Of a DNA stretch of 64,000 nucleotides, positions 17,272 through 26,500 are shown one piece after another. The number at the start of each line of letters is the position of its first letter. Within the stretch, counting starts at the first letter, position 1. A program made the translations under genes and the position numbers. Location of the stretch: assembly GCF_022601975.1 (NCBI RefSeq), contig NZ_JAKVIR010000018.1, forward strand, positions 62,001-126,000, written 5' to 3'. Under the pieces are notes generated by a model. That model ran no database searches. It worked only from the letters and a program-made list of their open reading frames with translations, and was not told the DNA's origin. The DNA is from Pontibacter sp. E15-1 (GTDB lineage: Bacteria > Bacteroidota > Bacteroidia > Cytophagales > Hymenobacteraceae).

Positions 17272-17946
17272 TCAGGCTTCGTTCACGGGCAGATCGGGCA
17301 CAATCATACCGTCTTTCATCACTAGGGTACGGTCGGCCATACCGGCAAGCTGCTCGTTGTGCGTCACGATCACGAAGGTCTGGTTGAACTCGGCGCGCAG
17401 CCGGAAAAAGATGTCGTGCAGTTCCTGCGCGTTCTGCGAGTCGAGGTTACCGCTCGGCTCGTCGGCGAAGATGATGCGGGGCGAGTTGATCAGGGCACGG
17501 GCCACGGCGGTGCGCTGCTGCTCCCCGCCCGACATCTCGGAGGGCTTGTGGTTGAGCCGGTGCGACAGCCCCAGCATATCCAGGAGCTGGGCGGCCTGCT
17601 CCCGCACCTCTTTCTCGGGCCTGCCCGCCAAAAAGCCGGGCAGGCAGGCATTCTCCAGCGCCGTGAACTCAGGCAGCAGGTTGTGGAACTGGAAGATGAA
17701 GCCGATGTGCCGGTTGCGGAAACGGGCCATCTCCGTTGCGTTCATCTTCGCGATGTTTTTGCCATCAAAGTGCACCTCGCCCGTATCGGTGGTATCCAGT
17801 GTGCCCAGAATGTGCAGCAGCGTGCTTTTGCCCGCACCGGAGGCGCCGACAATGGAAACCACCTCTCCGGCGGCGATAAAAAGATCGATGCCCTTGAGCA
17901 CCTCCAGCGAACCGTACTTTTTATGAATATTGGATACCTGCAGCAC
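17272..17946 (-). CDS. lolD: ABC transporter ATP-binding protein, LolD type
   Basis: A 224-residue ATPase subunit. Walker A is GASGAGKS (34-41), the Q-loop Gln is at 86, the signature MSGGEQQ at 138-144, Walker B RIIFADEP at 157-164, and the H-loop His at 196. The sequence [23 protein letters not shown] is typical of the LolD/MacB-like subgroup, which in LolCDE drives release of lipoproteins from the inner membrane. No LolC/E-type permease gene is adjacent, common in Bacteroidota where lolD stands alone. The start is GTG at 17946; no ATG is available upstream in frame. Cytoplasmic, peripheral to the membrane. Confidence 0.88.
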   Translation of the reverse strand: MLQVSNIHKKYGSLEVLKGIDLFIAAGEVVSIVGASGAGKSTLLHILGTLDTTDTGEVHFDGKNIAKMNATEMARFRNRHIGFIFQFHNLLPEFTALENACLPGFLAGRPEKEVREQAAQLLDMLGLSHRLNHKPSEMSGGEQQRTAVARALINSPRIIFADEPSGNLDSQNAQELHDIFFRLRAEFNQTFVIVTHNEQLAGMADRTLVMKDGMIVPDLPVNEA

Positions 17947-18077
17947 TTCGTGAAATAGATTTAATGGAGAATCAGCATGGCAGCCCTACTGCCACACCCA
18001 CAAATATAGGCATTAGTTGGCGGTTGTTGGCAATCCCGGCCCGAAGAAACGAGGCGGGTAAACCAGCCGGAAAGCAG

Positions 18078-19130
18078 CTACGCGCCGGTAGCGTCGGCAG
18101 GCCCGGCCTCCAGCACATCCTTGATATACAGCTCGTTGACCACGACCATCACCACCGCAAGGATCGGGGCGGCCAGCAATAGCCCCATTGCCCCCTGCAG
18201 GATGCCCAGCAGCACCTGAAAAAACAAGAGCAGGGCGGGCGGCAGGTTCACCGTTTTCTGGAAGATGATCGGGGTGATCAGGTAGCTCTCCACCATCTGG
18301 ATTCCGCCGTACAGCAGCACCACATACAGGGCCATCTGCGGACTGACGGTGAGCCCCACCAGCACCGCTGGAAGCCCGGCCACCCACGGGCCGACATTGG
18401 GTATAAACGCCAGGAAAAAAGCGATCAGGGCCAGCGCAAAGGCAAGCGGCAGGCCCAGCAGGCTATACCCGATGGCCGCGCTCACCCCAACAATCACCAT
18501 CGCCGACAGCATGCCCACCAGCCACGACTTCAGGGTGGTATAGCTCTGGCCGAGCACCTGCATGATGCGCGAGCGGTGCCGCACCGGGAAAAGCTTTGTA
18601 AAACCCACCGTGTACAGCTTCGGGCTTGAGGCCAGAAACAGGGCCGTGATGATCACGATAAAGAAATCCGCCAGGAAGCTCAGGGTAGTGGAGAAAATAC
18701 CGGTGATGCTGGAAAACAGGGCGTCTTGCCTGGGCAGCATCTTGCTCATGTCGTCGGGCACCTTGTTCACCAGCCGCTGGCCCCAGCCAAACTGCGTGAG
18801 CCAGCCCTGCACCTGGCTCATGGCCTGCGGAATCGTCTCCTTCATCTCCTGCACCTGGCTACTGACAGTGGGCGCTACAAACCAGAACGCCGCGGTGATA
18901 CTGCCAAAGAACAAGACCACGGCCAGCACCAGGCTTAGTCCGCGCCTCAGGTGCAGTTTGTCGGTTATCCAGTCGGTAAGGCCACAAAACAGCACGGCAA
19001 GCAGTATGGCCGCAAACACCAGCAAGAAAAAGTAAACGTGTTGCCCCAGCAGGTAAAAACCCGAGACGAGCAGTAAAATAATGAATGCGGCAATGGCAAC
19101 TCTTTTGGCGTAGGTGTATACGTCGGGCAT
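18078..19130 (-). CDS. AI-2E family transporter (UPF0118)
   Basis: A 350-residue inner-membrane protein with about eight hydrophobic segments: a pair near the N-terminus (about 10-60), one near 60-85, a long amphipathic region (85-150) and a C-terminal group. The C-terminal part has the family hallmark AFIPNVGPWVAGLPAVLVGL followed by YGGIQMVESYLITPIIFQK and LLLAAPILAVVMVVVNELY. The family includes TqsA (AI-2 export) and Na+/H+ antiporter-like members; substrate cannot be told here. It is transcribed away from sucC and is followed by the lolD gene about 130 bases downstream. Confidence 0.92.
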   Translation of the reverse strand: MPDVYTYAKRVAIAAFIILLLVSGFYLLGQHVYFFLLVFAAILLAVLFCGLTDWITDKLHLRRGLSLVLAVVLFFGSITAAFWFVAPTVSSQVQEMKETIPQAMSQVQGWLTQFGWGQRLVNKVPDDMSKMLPRQDALFSSITGIFSTTLSFLADFFIVIITALFLASSPKLYTVGFTKLFPVRHRSRIMQVLGQSYTTLKSWLVGMLSAMVIVGVSAAIGYSLLGLPLAFALALIAFFLAFIPNVGPWVAGLPAVLVGLTVSPQMALYVVLLYGGIQMVESYLITPIIFQKTVNLPPALLLFFQVLLGILQGAMGLLLAAPILAVVMVVVNELYIKDVLEAGPADATGA

Positions 19131-19253
19131 GAATATTTCTTTTAGGGTATAGTTTGCTTACGATGTGGGTCTTTTTACTGTGCAAAGCCAGCGGCAGTTG
19201 CCTTGGCCTGGGTATGAGACTATTTTGAGAGGGTATATTTTAAAAAAGCTTTA

Positions 19254-19285
19254 CTTGAATCTGAGGGAATAAAGGTTTAATTTCG
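19254..19285 (+). promoter_or_regulatory. Candidate sucC promoter
   Basis: CTTG (19254-19257), a 20-base spacer and TAATTTCG (19278-19285) approximate the Bacteroidota promoter TTTG-N19-TAnnTTTG. The predicted start of transcription would be about 15-20 bases before the sucC ATG at 19309. Confidence 0.4.
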
Positions 19286-19308
19286 TGGCGTCCATTAAAA
19301 CTGAAAGC

Positions 19309-20505
19309 ATGAACATACACGAATATCAGGCTAAAGAAATTTTAAAGAGCTACGGAGTGCGTATCCAGGAGGGTATCGTGGCTGACACGCCAGACCAAGC
19401 CGTGAAAGCTGCCATGAAGCTGACCGAGGAAACCGGCACCAGCTGGCACGTGATCAAGGCCCAGATCCATGCGGGTGGCCGTGGCAAAGGGGGCGGTGTG
19501 AAACTGGCTAAAAACCTGGATCAGGTGAAGCAGATCGCCGACGAGATTCTGGGCATGACGCTGGTAACGCACCAGACCGGCCCTGAGGGCAAGCTGGTGC
19601 ACAAAGTGCTGGTGGCGCAGGATGTATACTATCCCGGCGACTCAGAGCCAAAGGAATTTTACCTGAGCATCCTGCTGGACCGCGCAAAGGGCCAGAACGT
19701 GATCATGGCATCTACAGAAGGTGGTATGGACATTGAGGAAGTTGCTGAGAAGACACCAGACAAAATCATCAAAGAGTGGATCGACCCGGCTGTCGGGCTG
19801 CAGGGCTTCCAGGCGCGCAAGATCGCGTTTGCCTTCGGTTTGCAGGGCGAAGCCTTCAAGGAGATGGTGAAGTTTGTGACCAACCTGTACAAGGCATACG
19901 TAGAGACAGACTCTTCTATGTTCGAGATCAACCCTGTCCTGAAAACTTCTGACAACAAGATACTGGCCGTTGACGCCAAGGTTGACCTGGACGACAACGC
20001 CCTGTTCCGCCACAAGAACCTGGCTGCCATGCGCGACACCTTAGAAGAGGATCCGTTGGAAGTGGAGGCAAGCGAGTCGAACCTGAACTATGTGAAGCTG
20101 GACGGTAACGTTGGCTGCATGGTGAACGGTGCCGGCCTGGCCATGGCAACGATGGACATCATCAAGCTTTCTGGCGGCGATCCTGCCAACTTCCTGGACG
20201 TAGGGGGTGGGGCCAACGCGCAGACGGTTGAGGCTGGTTTCCGCCTTATCCTGAAAGACCCGAACGTGAAGGCGATCCTGATCAACATTTTCGGTGGTAT
20301 CGTGCGTTGCGACCGCGTAGCCAACGGTGTGGTGGAGGCCTACAAAAACATCGGCGACATCCGTGTGCCGATCATTGTGCGTCTGCAAGGCACAAACGCC
20401 GAGGAAGGCGCCAAGATCATTGACGAGTCTGGCCTGAAGGTATACTCTGCCGTAGCCCTGAAAGAGGCTGCCGAGAAAGTGAAGCAAGTGCTGGCGGAGG
20501 TATAG
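19309..20505 (+). CDS. sucC: Succinate-CoA ligase, beta subunit
   Basis: A 398-residue protein matching SucC along its length. The N-terminal ATP-grasp domain begins MNIHEYQAKEILKSYGV and includes IKAQIHAGGRGKGGGVKLA; FEINPVLKT..KILAVDAKVDLDDNALFRH carries nucleotide/metal-binding residues; the C-terminal CoA-ligase domain has GNVGCMVNGAGLAMATMDIIKL..FLDVGGGA and NIFGGIVRCD. With SucD it converts succinyl-CoA to succinate with ATP or GTP formation in the TCA cycle; sucD is not adjacent here, as often in Bacteroidota. The start is ATG 19309; an upstream in-frame GTG would add eight unrelated residues. A bidirectional terminator follows directly. Confidence 0.97.
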   Translation: MNIHEYQAKEILKSYGVRIQEGIVADTPDQAVKAAMKLTEETGTSWHVIKAQIHAGGRGKGGGVKLAKNLDQVKQIADEILGMTLVTHQTGPEGKLVHKVLVAQDVYYPGDSEPKEFYLSILLDRAKGQNVIMASTEGGMDIEEVAEKTPDKIIKEWIDPAVGLQGFQARKIAFAFGLQGEAFKEMVKFVTNLYKAYVETDSSMFEINPVLKTSDNKILAVDAKVDLDDNALFRHKNLAAMRDTLEEDPLEVEASESNLNYVKLDGNVGCMVNGAGLAMATMDIIKLSGGDPANFLDVGGGANAQTVEAGFRLILKDPNVKAILINIFGGIVRCDRVANGVVEAYKNIGDIRVPIIVRLQGTNAEEGAKIIDESGLKVYSAVALKEAAEKVKQVLAEV

Positions 20506-20509
20506 TCTC

Positions 20510-20577
20510 CCCCATTCTATATAAAACAGAAAAGGCGGCCAAATTTGGCCGCCTTTTCTGTTTTATATAGAATGGGG
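20510..20577. terminator. 68-bp perfect palindrome, bidirectional terminator
   Basis: The arms are 34 bases each with no loop, centred between 20543 and 20544; the core is GGCGGCCAAATTTGGCCGCC followed on either strand by TTTTCTGTTTTATAT. It lies five bases after the sucC stop and ends 170 bases before the 3' end of the convergent ohr gene, so it can stop transcription from either side. Confidence 0.92.
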
Positions 20578-20747
20578 TTTGGCGCGTTAGAAAGCCCGAA
20601 CTCAATTCCAATGCATTGCCCCTGTGCCGGTCGCCCGGAGGTATGGCAGACAAAAGCGTGAGGCGGCTGCGCAAGCAAGCACGTTCAGCATGCATACCCC
20701 ATTGGCTGCGCCACAGCACCGTCACTTTCCGGCTCCCTGGCTCTGCC

Positions 20748-21164
20748 TTACAAAACCTCCAGCTCTACGTTGATGTTGCCCCGTGTGCCAACAGAGTAAG
20801 GGCAAATCTGGTGCGCCTCGTCTACCATCTGCTTCGCTTTTCCGTTCTCCACTCCTTTCAGGTCTACCGCCAGTTTCACGGTCAGGCTGTAGCTGCCATT
20901 CTCCATCTTGTTCAGGTCTACATGGGCTGTTACGGTAGAGTCCGGGTTCAGGCGCTCTTTGTGCTGGCCCGCCACCACCAGCAGGGCACTCTGGAAGCAG
21001 GCCGCGTAGCCCGCCGCAAACAGCTGCTCCGGGTTACTTTTCCCCTTCTCGCCACCCAGTCCCTCCGGTATGGACAAAGGCATGTCGATCACGCCGTCTG
21101 ATGACTTTACATGGCCTTTACGGCCTCCTGTGGCAGTAACTTCTGCCGTATATAGTTTCTCCAT
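20748..21164 (-). CDS. ohr: Organic hydroperoxide resistance protein (Ohr/OsmC)
   Basis: A 138-residue OsmC/Ohr-fold thiol peroxidase. The two redox cysteines are Cys56 (AAGYAACFQSAL) and Cys121 (HQICPYSVGTRGN); the motif GKSNPEQLFAAGYAACF is diagnostic for Ohr rather than OsmC. It reduces organic hydroperoxides, normally with lipoylated partners, in the cytoplasm. Length agrees with the family (about 140). No OhrR-type regulator is adjacent. Convergent with sucC. Confidence 0.95.
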   Translation of the reverse strand: MEKLYTAEVTATGGRKGHVKSSDGVIDMPLSIPEGLGGEKGKSNPEQLFAAGYAACFQSALLVVAGQHKERLNPDSTVTAHVDLNKMENGSYSLTVKLAVDLKGVENGKAKQMVDEAHQICPYSVGTRGNINVELEVL

Positions 21165-21303
21165 TGATCTTGTATGTTATCCTTTGCTTATTTTTTGTTT
21201 CAAACCGCAGGATACCTTGATTGTTTTGAAAAAAAGCAAATGGCTGTGGCTGAACAACCTGCGTCAGAAAAGCGGGCGGGGGTATAAATTTTGTCTGGGA
21301 ATG

Positions 21304-21334
21304 TTTTCTTTTACCAGCTTAGTTCCTATTTTTG
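21304..21334 (+). promoter_or_regulatory. Candidate promoter of the tRNA-Arg/tRNA-Pro unit
   Basis: TATTTTTG at 21327-21334 matches the -7 consensus TAnnTTTG perfectly, and TTTT at 21304-21307 is one base off the -33 TTTG with a 19-base spacer. The mature tRNA-Arg starts at 21344, ten bases downstream, a normal leader length. Confidence 0.6.
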
Positions 21335-21343
21335 CACACACCA

Positions 21344-21420
21344 GCACCCGTAGTTCAACTGGATAGAATATCGGATTTCGGCTCCGAGGGTTAGGGGTTC
21401 GAATCCTCTCGGGTGCACCA
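21344..21420 (+). tRNA. tRNA-Arg (anticodon TCG)
   Basis: A complete cloverleaf: acceptor GCACCCG pairs with CGGGTGC, the anticodon stem is TCGGA/TCCGA with loop TTTCGGC (anticodon TCG, reads CGA), the T loop is TTCGAAT, and CCA is encoded. A tRNA-Pro follows 52 bases later. Confidence 0.97.
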
Positions 21421-21424
21421 GCAG

Positions 21425-21452
21425 AGAAAGCCTTGTGGCAACACAGGGCTTT
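21425..21452 (+). other. Hairpin between the two tRNA genes
   Basis: GAAAGCCTTGTG and CACAGGGCTTTC pair with a four-base loop (one G-T pair). It could be a processing signal or weak terminator in the tRNA transcript. Confidence 0.6.
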
Positions 21453-21472
21453 CCTCCTCGCTGGATAAAGTT

Positions 21473-21546
21473 CGGGGTGTAGCGTAGCCCGGTATCGCGC
21501 CACATTTGGGATGTGGAGGTCGTAGGTTCGAATCCTGCCACCCCGA
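21473..21546 (+). tRNA. tRNA-Pro (anticodon TGG)
   Basis: Acceptor CGGGGTG pairs with CACCCCG; anticodon stem CCACA/TGTGG with loop TTTGGGA gives anticodon TGG (codon CCA and wobble); the T loop is TTCGAAT. After the discriminator A the genome reads CA rather than CCA, so the CCA end must be added by the cell. Confidence 0.96.
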
Positions 21547-21550
21547 CAGT

Positions 21551-21587
21551 AAAAAGCCCTGCAAGTTCGCTTGCAGGGCTTTTTTTA
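21551..21587 (+). terminator. Rho-independent terminator of the tRNA unit
   Basis: AAAAGCCCTGCAAG and CTTGCAGGGCTTTT pair around a TTCG tetraloop and are followed by a run of T. It begins five bases after the tRNA-Pro. Confidence 0.95.
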
Positions 21588-21740
21588 TTCTCAGCCATTT
21601 ACTCCCCTGCCGGCCCTCTCATCCTAACCCAATAGAACTACCGCAAGCCGATGCCCGGGCATGCTCCACACTTTCTCTAACCGCGAAATCCAAAATAGTG
21701 CTATCCTGTAGCATCTGAACATCGGAGCCATACCCCCTCT

Positions 21741-21786
21741 AAAAGCGCAAAGGCAGCCTGTTGGTACAGACTGCCTTTGCGCTTCA
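21741..21786 (-). terminator. Terminator of the FAS1/SusCD operon
   Basis: A long hairpin with arms AAGCGCAAAGGCAG and CTGCCTTTGCGCTT, and an inner CTGT/ACAG pair, about 20 bases past the stop of the last minus-strand gene. On the minus strand it is followed by TTTTAGAGGG. Confidence 0.85.
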
Positions 21787-21805
21787 TAAAACTGTCATCC
21801 CAGGC

Positions 21806-23545
21806 CTACTCCCAACGGAAAGGCAGGTACCAGTTCTCTTTGTTCATCAGCTTCGACCGCACCGCCGCAGCCTGCGGGTTGCCGGCTTTCTGCAGTTTCT
21901 CGTATACCCTGTCGGCCAGGAAAGCGGGGTCGTTCCGACGCATCGCAATGCGCAGCAGGTCCGGCCATCTGTTTCCCTCGAAAGCAAGCTCCAGGGCAGC
22001 CTCCTCAATAATCTTGTTCTCGATCTCGATCACCAGCCCCTCCCGGTTAGTCAGCACGGGGTCAGAGGGCACAGAAAGGTCGTAGTAGGCTGCGGAGTCT
22101 ATCTGGCTCGGCAGTAGTCCGATCCGGCCCCGCACGCCCATGTTTCGGTACCAAGCCCCCCTGTAGTTCGGGAAGTCGCCCTGGCGGCCATCAAAATCAT
22201 ACGGCGCAGCTTCCATCGTGCGCTGAATGTCGGTCACGTCCCGGTTGTTCGAGAGCCGTGGGCGCGTCACCGGGTCCCAGTCCGGGTCGTAGGTCAGTTT
22301 GATGCCCTCGTTCAGCAAGGCATAGGCCACTTTAAACTTCTCGTCGCGGTTGGCGGCCTCTGCGAAACGCAAGTGCACCATCGCGGCGCGAGCCAAAAAC
22401 CAGTTGCCCGGTGCCTCACGCAAAAAGGAAGTGTTGATGTTCTCCAGATACTTCTGCACCACTGGCTTCCCGGCTTTATACTCCACCGCGGCATAGGCCC
22501 GTGGGTCAACGGGTGTGTTGTCGAGGCGCGTTTCGGCATCCCACTTGTCCAGTATGGCCTCAGACGGCTTCAGCAGGTACTTGCCGGCGTTGTCTGAAAA
22601 CAGGTTCACGAAGGGGTTCTTCGGGCTGAAGTTCTTGTTGAAGGGCAAGTCCCAGATAAACTCATAGTTCCAGTTGCGGGTCTGTGAGCCCGTAAAACCC
22701 ACCTCATGCGAGAACGGGTAGCCCCAGGCGATCCGGTATGACTCGTAGTAATTGTCGAGGTTGCTGTCGGTGGTGCCCGTCTCCAGGATGGCCTTGTAGT
22801 GCGTGGCCGCCTGGGTATAGTTTCCTTTCCAGAGGTGGAGGTCGCCGAGCAGCAGCTGCTTGTTGATGAAGAACTTCTGGGTGGTATAACCGTCTGTGTT
22901 CGCCATCAGGGAGGCGCTCTGCGGGTACTGGTCCTTCACGGGGAGCCCCTCTGTAAAGTCAATCAGCGCATCAAGCAGCTGGTCGAACTCCAGCACCGGG
23001 AACTTGGCCTGGTCCTTCAGGTCCGCCACGGTGGCAAGCGGATCCGTCACGTAGGGCACGCGGCCGAAATGGATACCCAGCTGCAGGTATACCCAGCTCC
23101 GGAGCGCCCCGATATCGGAATAGCGCTGCGCATACTCGGCCTGCTCCATTTTGTTCTCCTGCACCATCTTGTCGAAGTTGGCCAGCACGTCGTTGCAGTT
23201 CACGATCACCTCGTAAAACGGGCGCGGGTCGGCGTACTTGTTGGTCTCGTTCACGCTGTGGTTGTTGATCTGGATCAGGTCCGGGTCGGAGGAGGCGTTC
23301 ACGGTCACGTTCAGCAGGTCGCCCCGCAGCTCGTTCAGCACCACGTACTGCTCGGCCAGGTTCATGAACTTGCCATACACCCCGATCACGGCGGCATCGG
23401 CGTCAAACACATTCTGGTACGTCTGGTCTTTGTCGAGGGCCGTCTCCGGCTGTATGTCAAAGGTATCCTTGCAGGAGAGCGTGGCCACGCCAAGCAGCAC
23501 CACCGGCATCACACGAATCAATGACCTGAATAATGTCTTTTTCAT
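21806..23545 (-). CDS. RagB/SusD-family outer-membrane lipoprotein
   Basis: A 579-residue SusD-like surface lipoprotein (VATLSC, Cys25) and the last gene of the FAS1/SusCD operon. The N-terminal SusD domain begins KDTFDIQPETALDKDQTYQNVFDADAAVIGVYGKF and has TPR-like helices (LRSWVYLQLGIHFGRVPYVTDP); the C-terminal part has the usual VIEIENKIIEEAALELAFEGNRWPDLLRIAMRR and ends NKENWYLPFRWE. SusD proteins form the lid of the SusC transporter and capture the substrate at the surface. The partner SusC gene is 33 bases upstream. Substrate cannot be read from sequence; link to pectin is from the shared operator. Confidence 0.95.
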   Translation of the reverse strand: MKKTLFRSLIRVMPVVLLGVATLSCKDTFDIQPETALDKDQTYQNVFDADAAVIGVYGKFMNLAEQYVVLNELRGDLLNVTVNASSDPDLIQINNHSVNETNKYADPRPFYEVIVNCNDVLANFDKMVQENKMEQAEYAQRYSDIGALRSWVYLQLGIHFGRVPYVTDPLATVADLKDQAKFPVLEFDQLLDALIDFTEGLPVKDQYPQSASLMANTDGYTTQKFFINKQLLLGDLHLWKGNYTQAATHYKAILETGTTDSNLDNYYESYRIAWGYPFSHEVGFTGSQTRNWNYEFIWDLPFNKNFSPKNPFVNLFSDNAGKYLLKPSEAILDKWDAETRLDNTPVDPRAYAAVEYKAGKPVVQKYLENINTSFLREAPGNWFLARAAMVHLRFAEAANRDEKFKVAYALLNEGIKLTYDPDWDPVTRPRLSNNRDVTDIQRTMEAAPYDFDGRQGDFPNYRGAWYRNMGVRGRIGLLPSQIDSAAYYDLSVPSDPVLTNREGLVIEIENKIIEEAALELAFEGNRWPDLLRIAMRRNDPAFLADRVYEKLQKAGNPQAAAVRSKLMNKENWYLPFRWE

Positions 23546-23578
23546 AAGAGGATATGTTATTTTCGAAGAAGTCTTTTG

Positions 23579-26500
23579 TTATAGTCCGAGCCGCACGCCC
23601 AGCAACACCGAGCGGAACTGTGGGATCAGCCCCAGGTCCACGCCCTGCGCGAAGACGCTGGAAGATGCGCTGAACTCAGGGTCATACCCCAGGTAGTCCG
23701 TCACCGTGAACAGGTTGTTGGCCGTGGCATACACCGATGCGTTTTTCAGGAAACGGTTGTTCAGGGCCAGGTCGTAGTTCAGCGTCAGGGTGCGCAGGCG
23801 CAGGTAAGAGCCGTCCTCAATCCAGCGGTCCGAGAAGCGGGCGTTGCCCATCGGGTCTCCCCAGCTGGCGCGCGGCATGTCTGTCTGCTGGCCGTTGGCC
23901 CTCCAGCGGTTCTGCACGCTCATCAGCTGGTTCTCCGTGCCGCGCATCGACTCGAGCTGCGCGCGGGTATAGTTGTAGATGTCGTTGCCCTTGCTGAAGG
24001 TGAACGCCGCATCAAGCGAGAGCTTTTTGTATGTGAACCGGGTGCTGAACATACCCGTGAAGTCGGGGTTCGGGTTACCGATCACGGCACGGTCGTCGCT
24101 GTTGATCAGGTTGTCGCCGTTGAGGTCGAGGAAGCGGATGTCGCCCCCGCGGAAAGCGGAGACAGTGCCGTCAGGCGTCACGGTGGAAAGCCCGGCGCTG
24201 CTGGCCTCCTCGTCGGAGGTATACACGCCGTTGGTTTTATACCCATAGAACAGGTTGGCCTGCTCCCCCACCTGCGTCAGGATGGTGGCTCCGGCAAAGT
24301 CGGTAAGCATACGCTCGCCGGGCAACTGCGTGATCTCGTTTTTATACTTCGCCACTTTCAGGCCCACATCCCATTTAAATGTCTCGCTGTTGATCAGCCG
24401 CCCGTTCACTGACAGCTCCAGGCCCTTGTTTTCCATCGCCCCGTTGTTGGTATACATATAGGCAAAACCTACGGCCGTGCTCAGGCGCTCCTGTATCAGC
24501 ATGTCCTGGGTGGTGCTGCTATATGCATCCACGCTCAGTGCCAGCCGTTCGTTCAGCAAGGCCAGGTCCAGGCCCGCGTTCAGCTTTTTATACGTCTCCC
24601 ACTGCAGCGCCGGGTTGCCGATGTTGCCCCGCACCAGGCCTTGCAGGCCCAGCAGGTTCTGCGACACATAGAACTGCCGTGAGGTGTAGTTGCCGATGTC
24701 GTCGTTGCCGGTGATGCTGTAGGTGGCGCGCACTTTCAGCAGGTCGATGGGGGTTACGCCCGCCATAAAGTCCTCGGAGGAAACGAGCCAGGCCGCGCCC
24801 ACCGACGGGAACACGCCGAAGCGGTTGCCGTTGATCCGGAGCCCGTCCTCGCCCTCCCTGCCGAAGCGCGAAGAACCGTCGATCGCCATGCTCAGCGTCA
24901 GGAAATACTTGTCTAGGAAGCCGTAGTTTAGGCCGGAGTAGAGGCTCATCCAGTTCCATTTGCCGATGTCGCCGCTTGCCCTGCGCAGCGCCGTAGAACC
25001 GGTGCCGATGCTCTTCAGCTCATCCGTGGCCGAGTTGAACCCGAGGCCATAGTCGCTCTCGCTGTTGTTGTCGCTGTAGCGGAGGCCCACGTTGGCGTTC
25101 AGGTGGTGGATGTTGTTAAACCGCTTGTCGTAAGACAGGCGCGAGTCGGAGTATACCGTGAACAGGCGCTTCACCTGGTTGCCCATCCTGCTTTCGGCCA
25201 CAGCGCTCTCCAGCGTGTCGGCCAGCAGGCCCCTGCGGGGGATAAAGAAAGTCTCCCGGATCTTGTCGTAGTTGATGCCGAACTGTGTGCTGGCCGTCAG
25301 GTCCTTGGTAAGCTCGTAGTTGAAGTCGATGGAGCCGAAGAAGCGGTAGTTCTGGCCTGTCGCCGTCACGTTGCTCACCACCGCAGCCGGGTTGCCCACA
25401 TGAAAGAGGTCCAGGTCGGAAAGGTTCGGGGAGGTGATGCCCTCGTCAGAGATCTCGTTGCGCGACAGAAACGGCGCTTTGATCAGGCTCAGGTAAATCG
25501 GGTTCGTCTTGAAGGCGAGGCCCTGCTCGGCCAGGTTCTGCTCGCTGTACGAGAAACCCAGGTTGGTCTGCACCTGCAGCTTCGGCGACATGTTCAGGTC
25601 GGCGTTGAAGCGGGTGGTATAACGGTTGAAATCCGTGTTCCGCACCGTGCCGCCCTGGTCGAGGTAGCCCATGGAGAGCGCATACTTGGCGATGTTGTCG
25701 CCGCCCGACACCTTCAGGTAATAGTTCTTGTTGAAGCTCTGGTCAAAAGCCTCTTTCTGCCAGTCGGTGTCGTTGTGGTAATTGTGGTAGCCAGGAGCGC
25801 CCGGGTCATCGTTCATAAACGGCAGCGCCTGGATGTCCTGATCGGAGTAGCCGCTTCCGCGCAGCACGTCCGAGAGGTATACCCTGTAGTTGTAGGCGTC
25901 CATCACGGGCAGCTCCTCCGGGGTCATGTTCACGCCGGCGTAGCTGGCAAAGTCGATGCGGGTGGCCAGTTGCTCGGCGTGGCCCGTGGTGATGAAGATC
26001 GCGCCGTTCGCCCCTTTCGAGCCATAGATGGAGGTCGCGTCTTTCACCACCGAGATGTTGTCGATGTCCTTGATGTCGATGTTACTGAGCGGGTTGGTAT
26101 AATGTCCGCTGATGAGCGAGCCGCCGTAATCGTTGATGTCGTAGATCATCCCGTCCACCACGATCAGGGGCTGGTTGCCGGTATACAGCGAGGAGTAGCC
26201 CCGCAGCGCCAGGTTGCCCCCGATGCCGGGCTCACCCGAGCGCCGGATCACGTTGAGTCCCGCCACGCGCCCCTGCAGGAAGTTCTCGGGGGTGGTGGCC
26301 GACATGGCGTATTTCTCCTGGCCGGGATTCAGCGACGTGACGGCGCTGGTGGTATGGTTCAGCGGCTGTGCCACGCCGCCCGACAGGTTTGCCACCTCAT
26401 ACAGCGAGCCGAACGTGTTCTCATACACCCGCACGGTCACGCTTTGTTGGCCTTTCATGGCCACCTGCTTGCGCTGGAAGCCCTCGCCGGTGATGGTGAT

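Noticed and set aside
21208..21214. Single CAGGATA upstream of the tRNA genes as an operator
   Set aside because: Only one half-site, no second heptamer 10 bases away.
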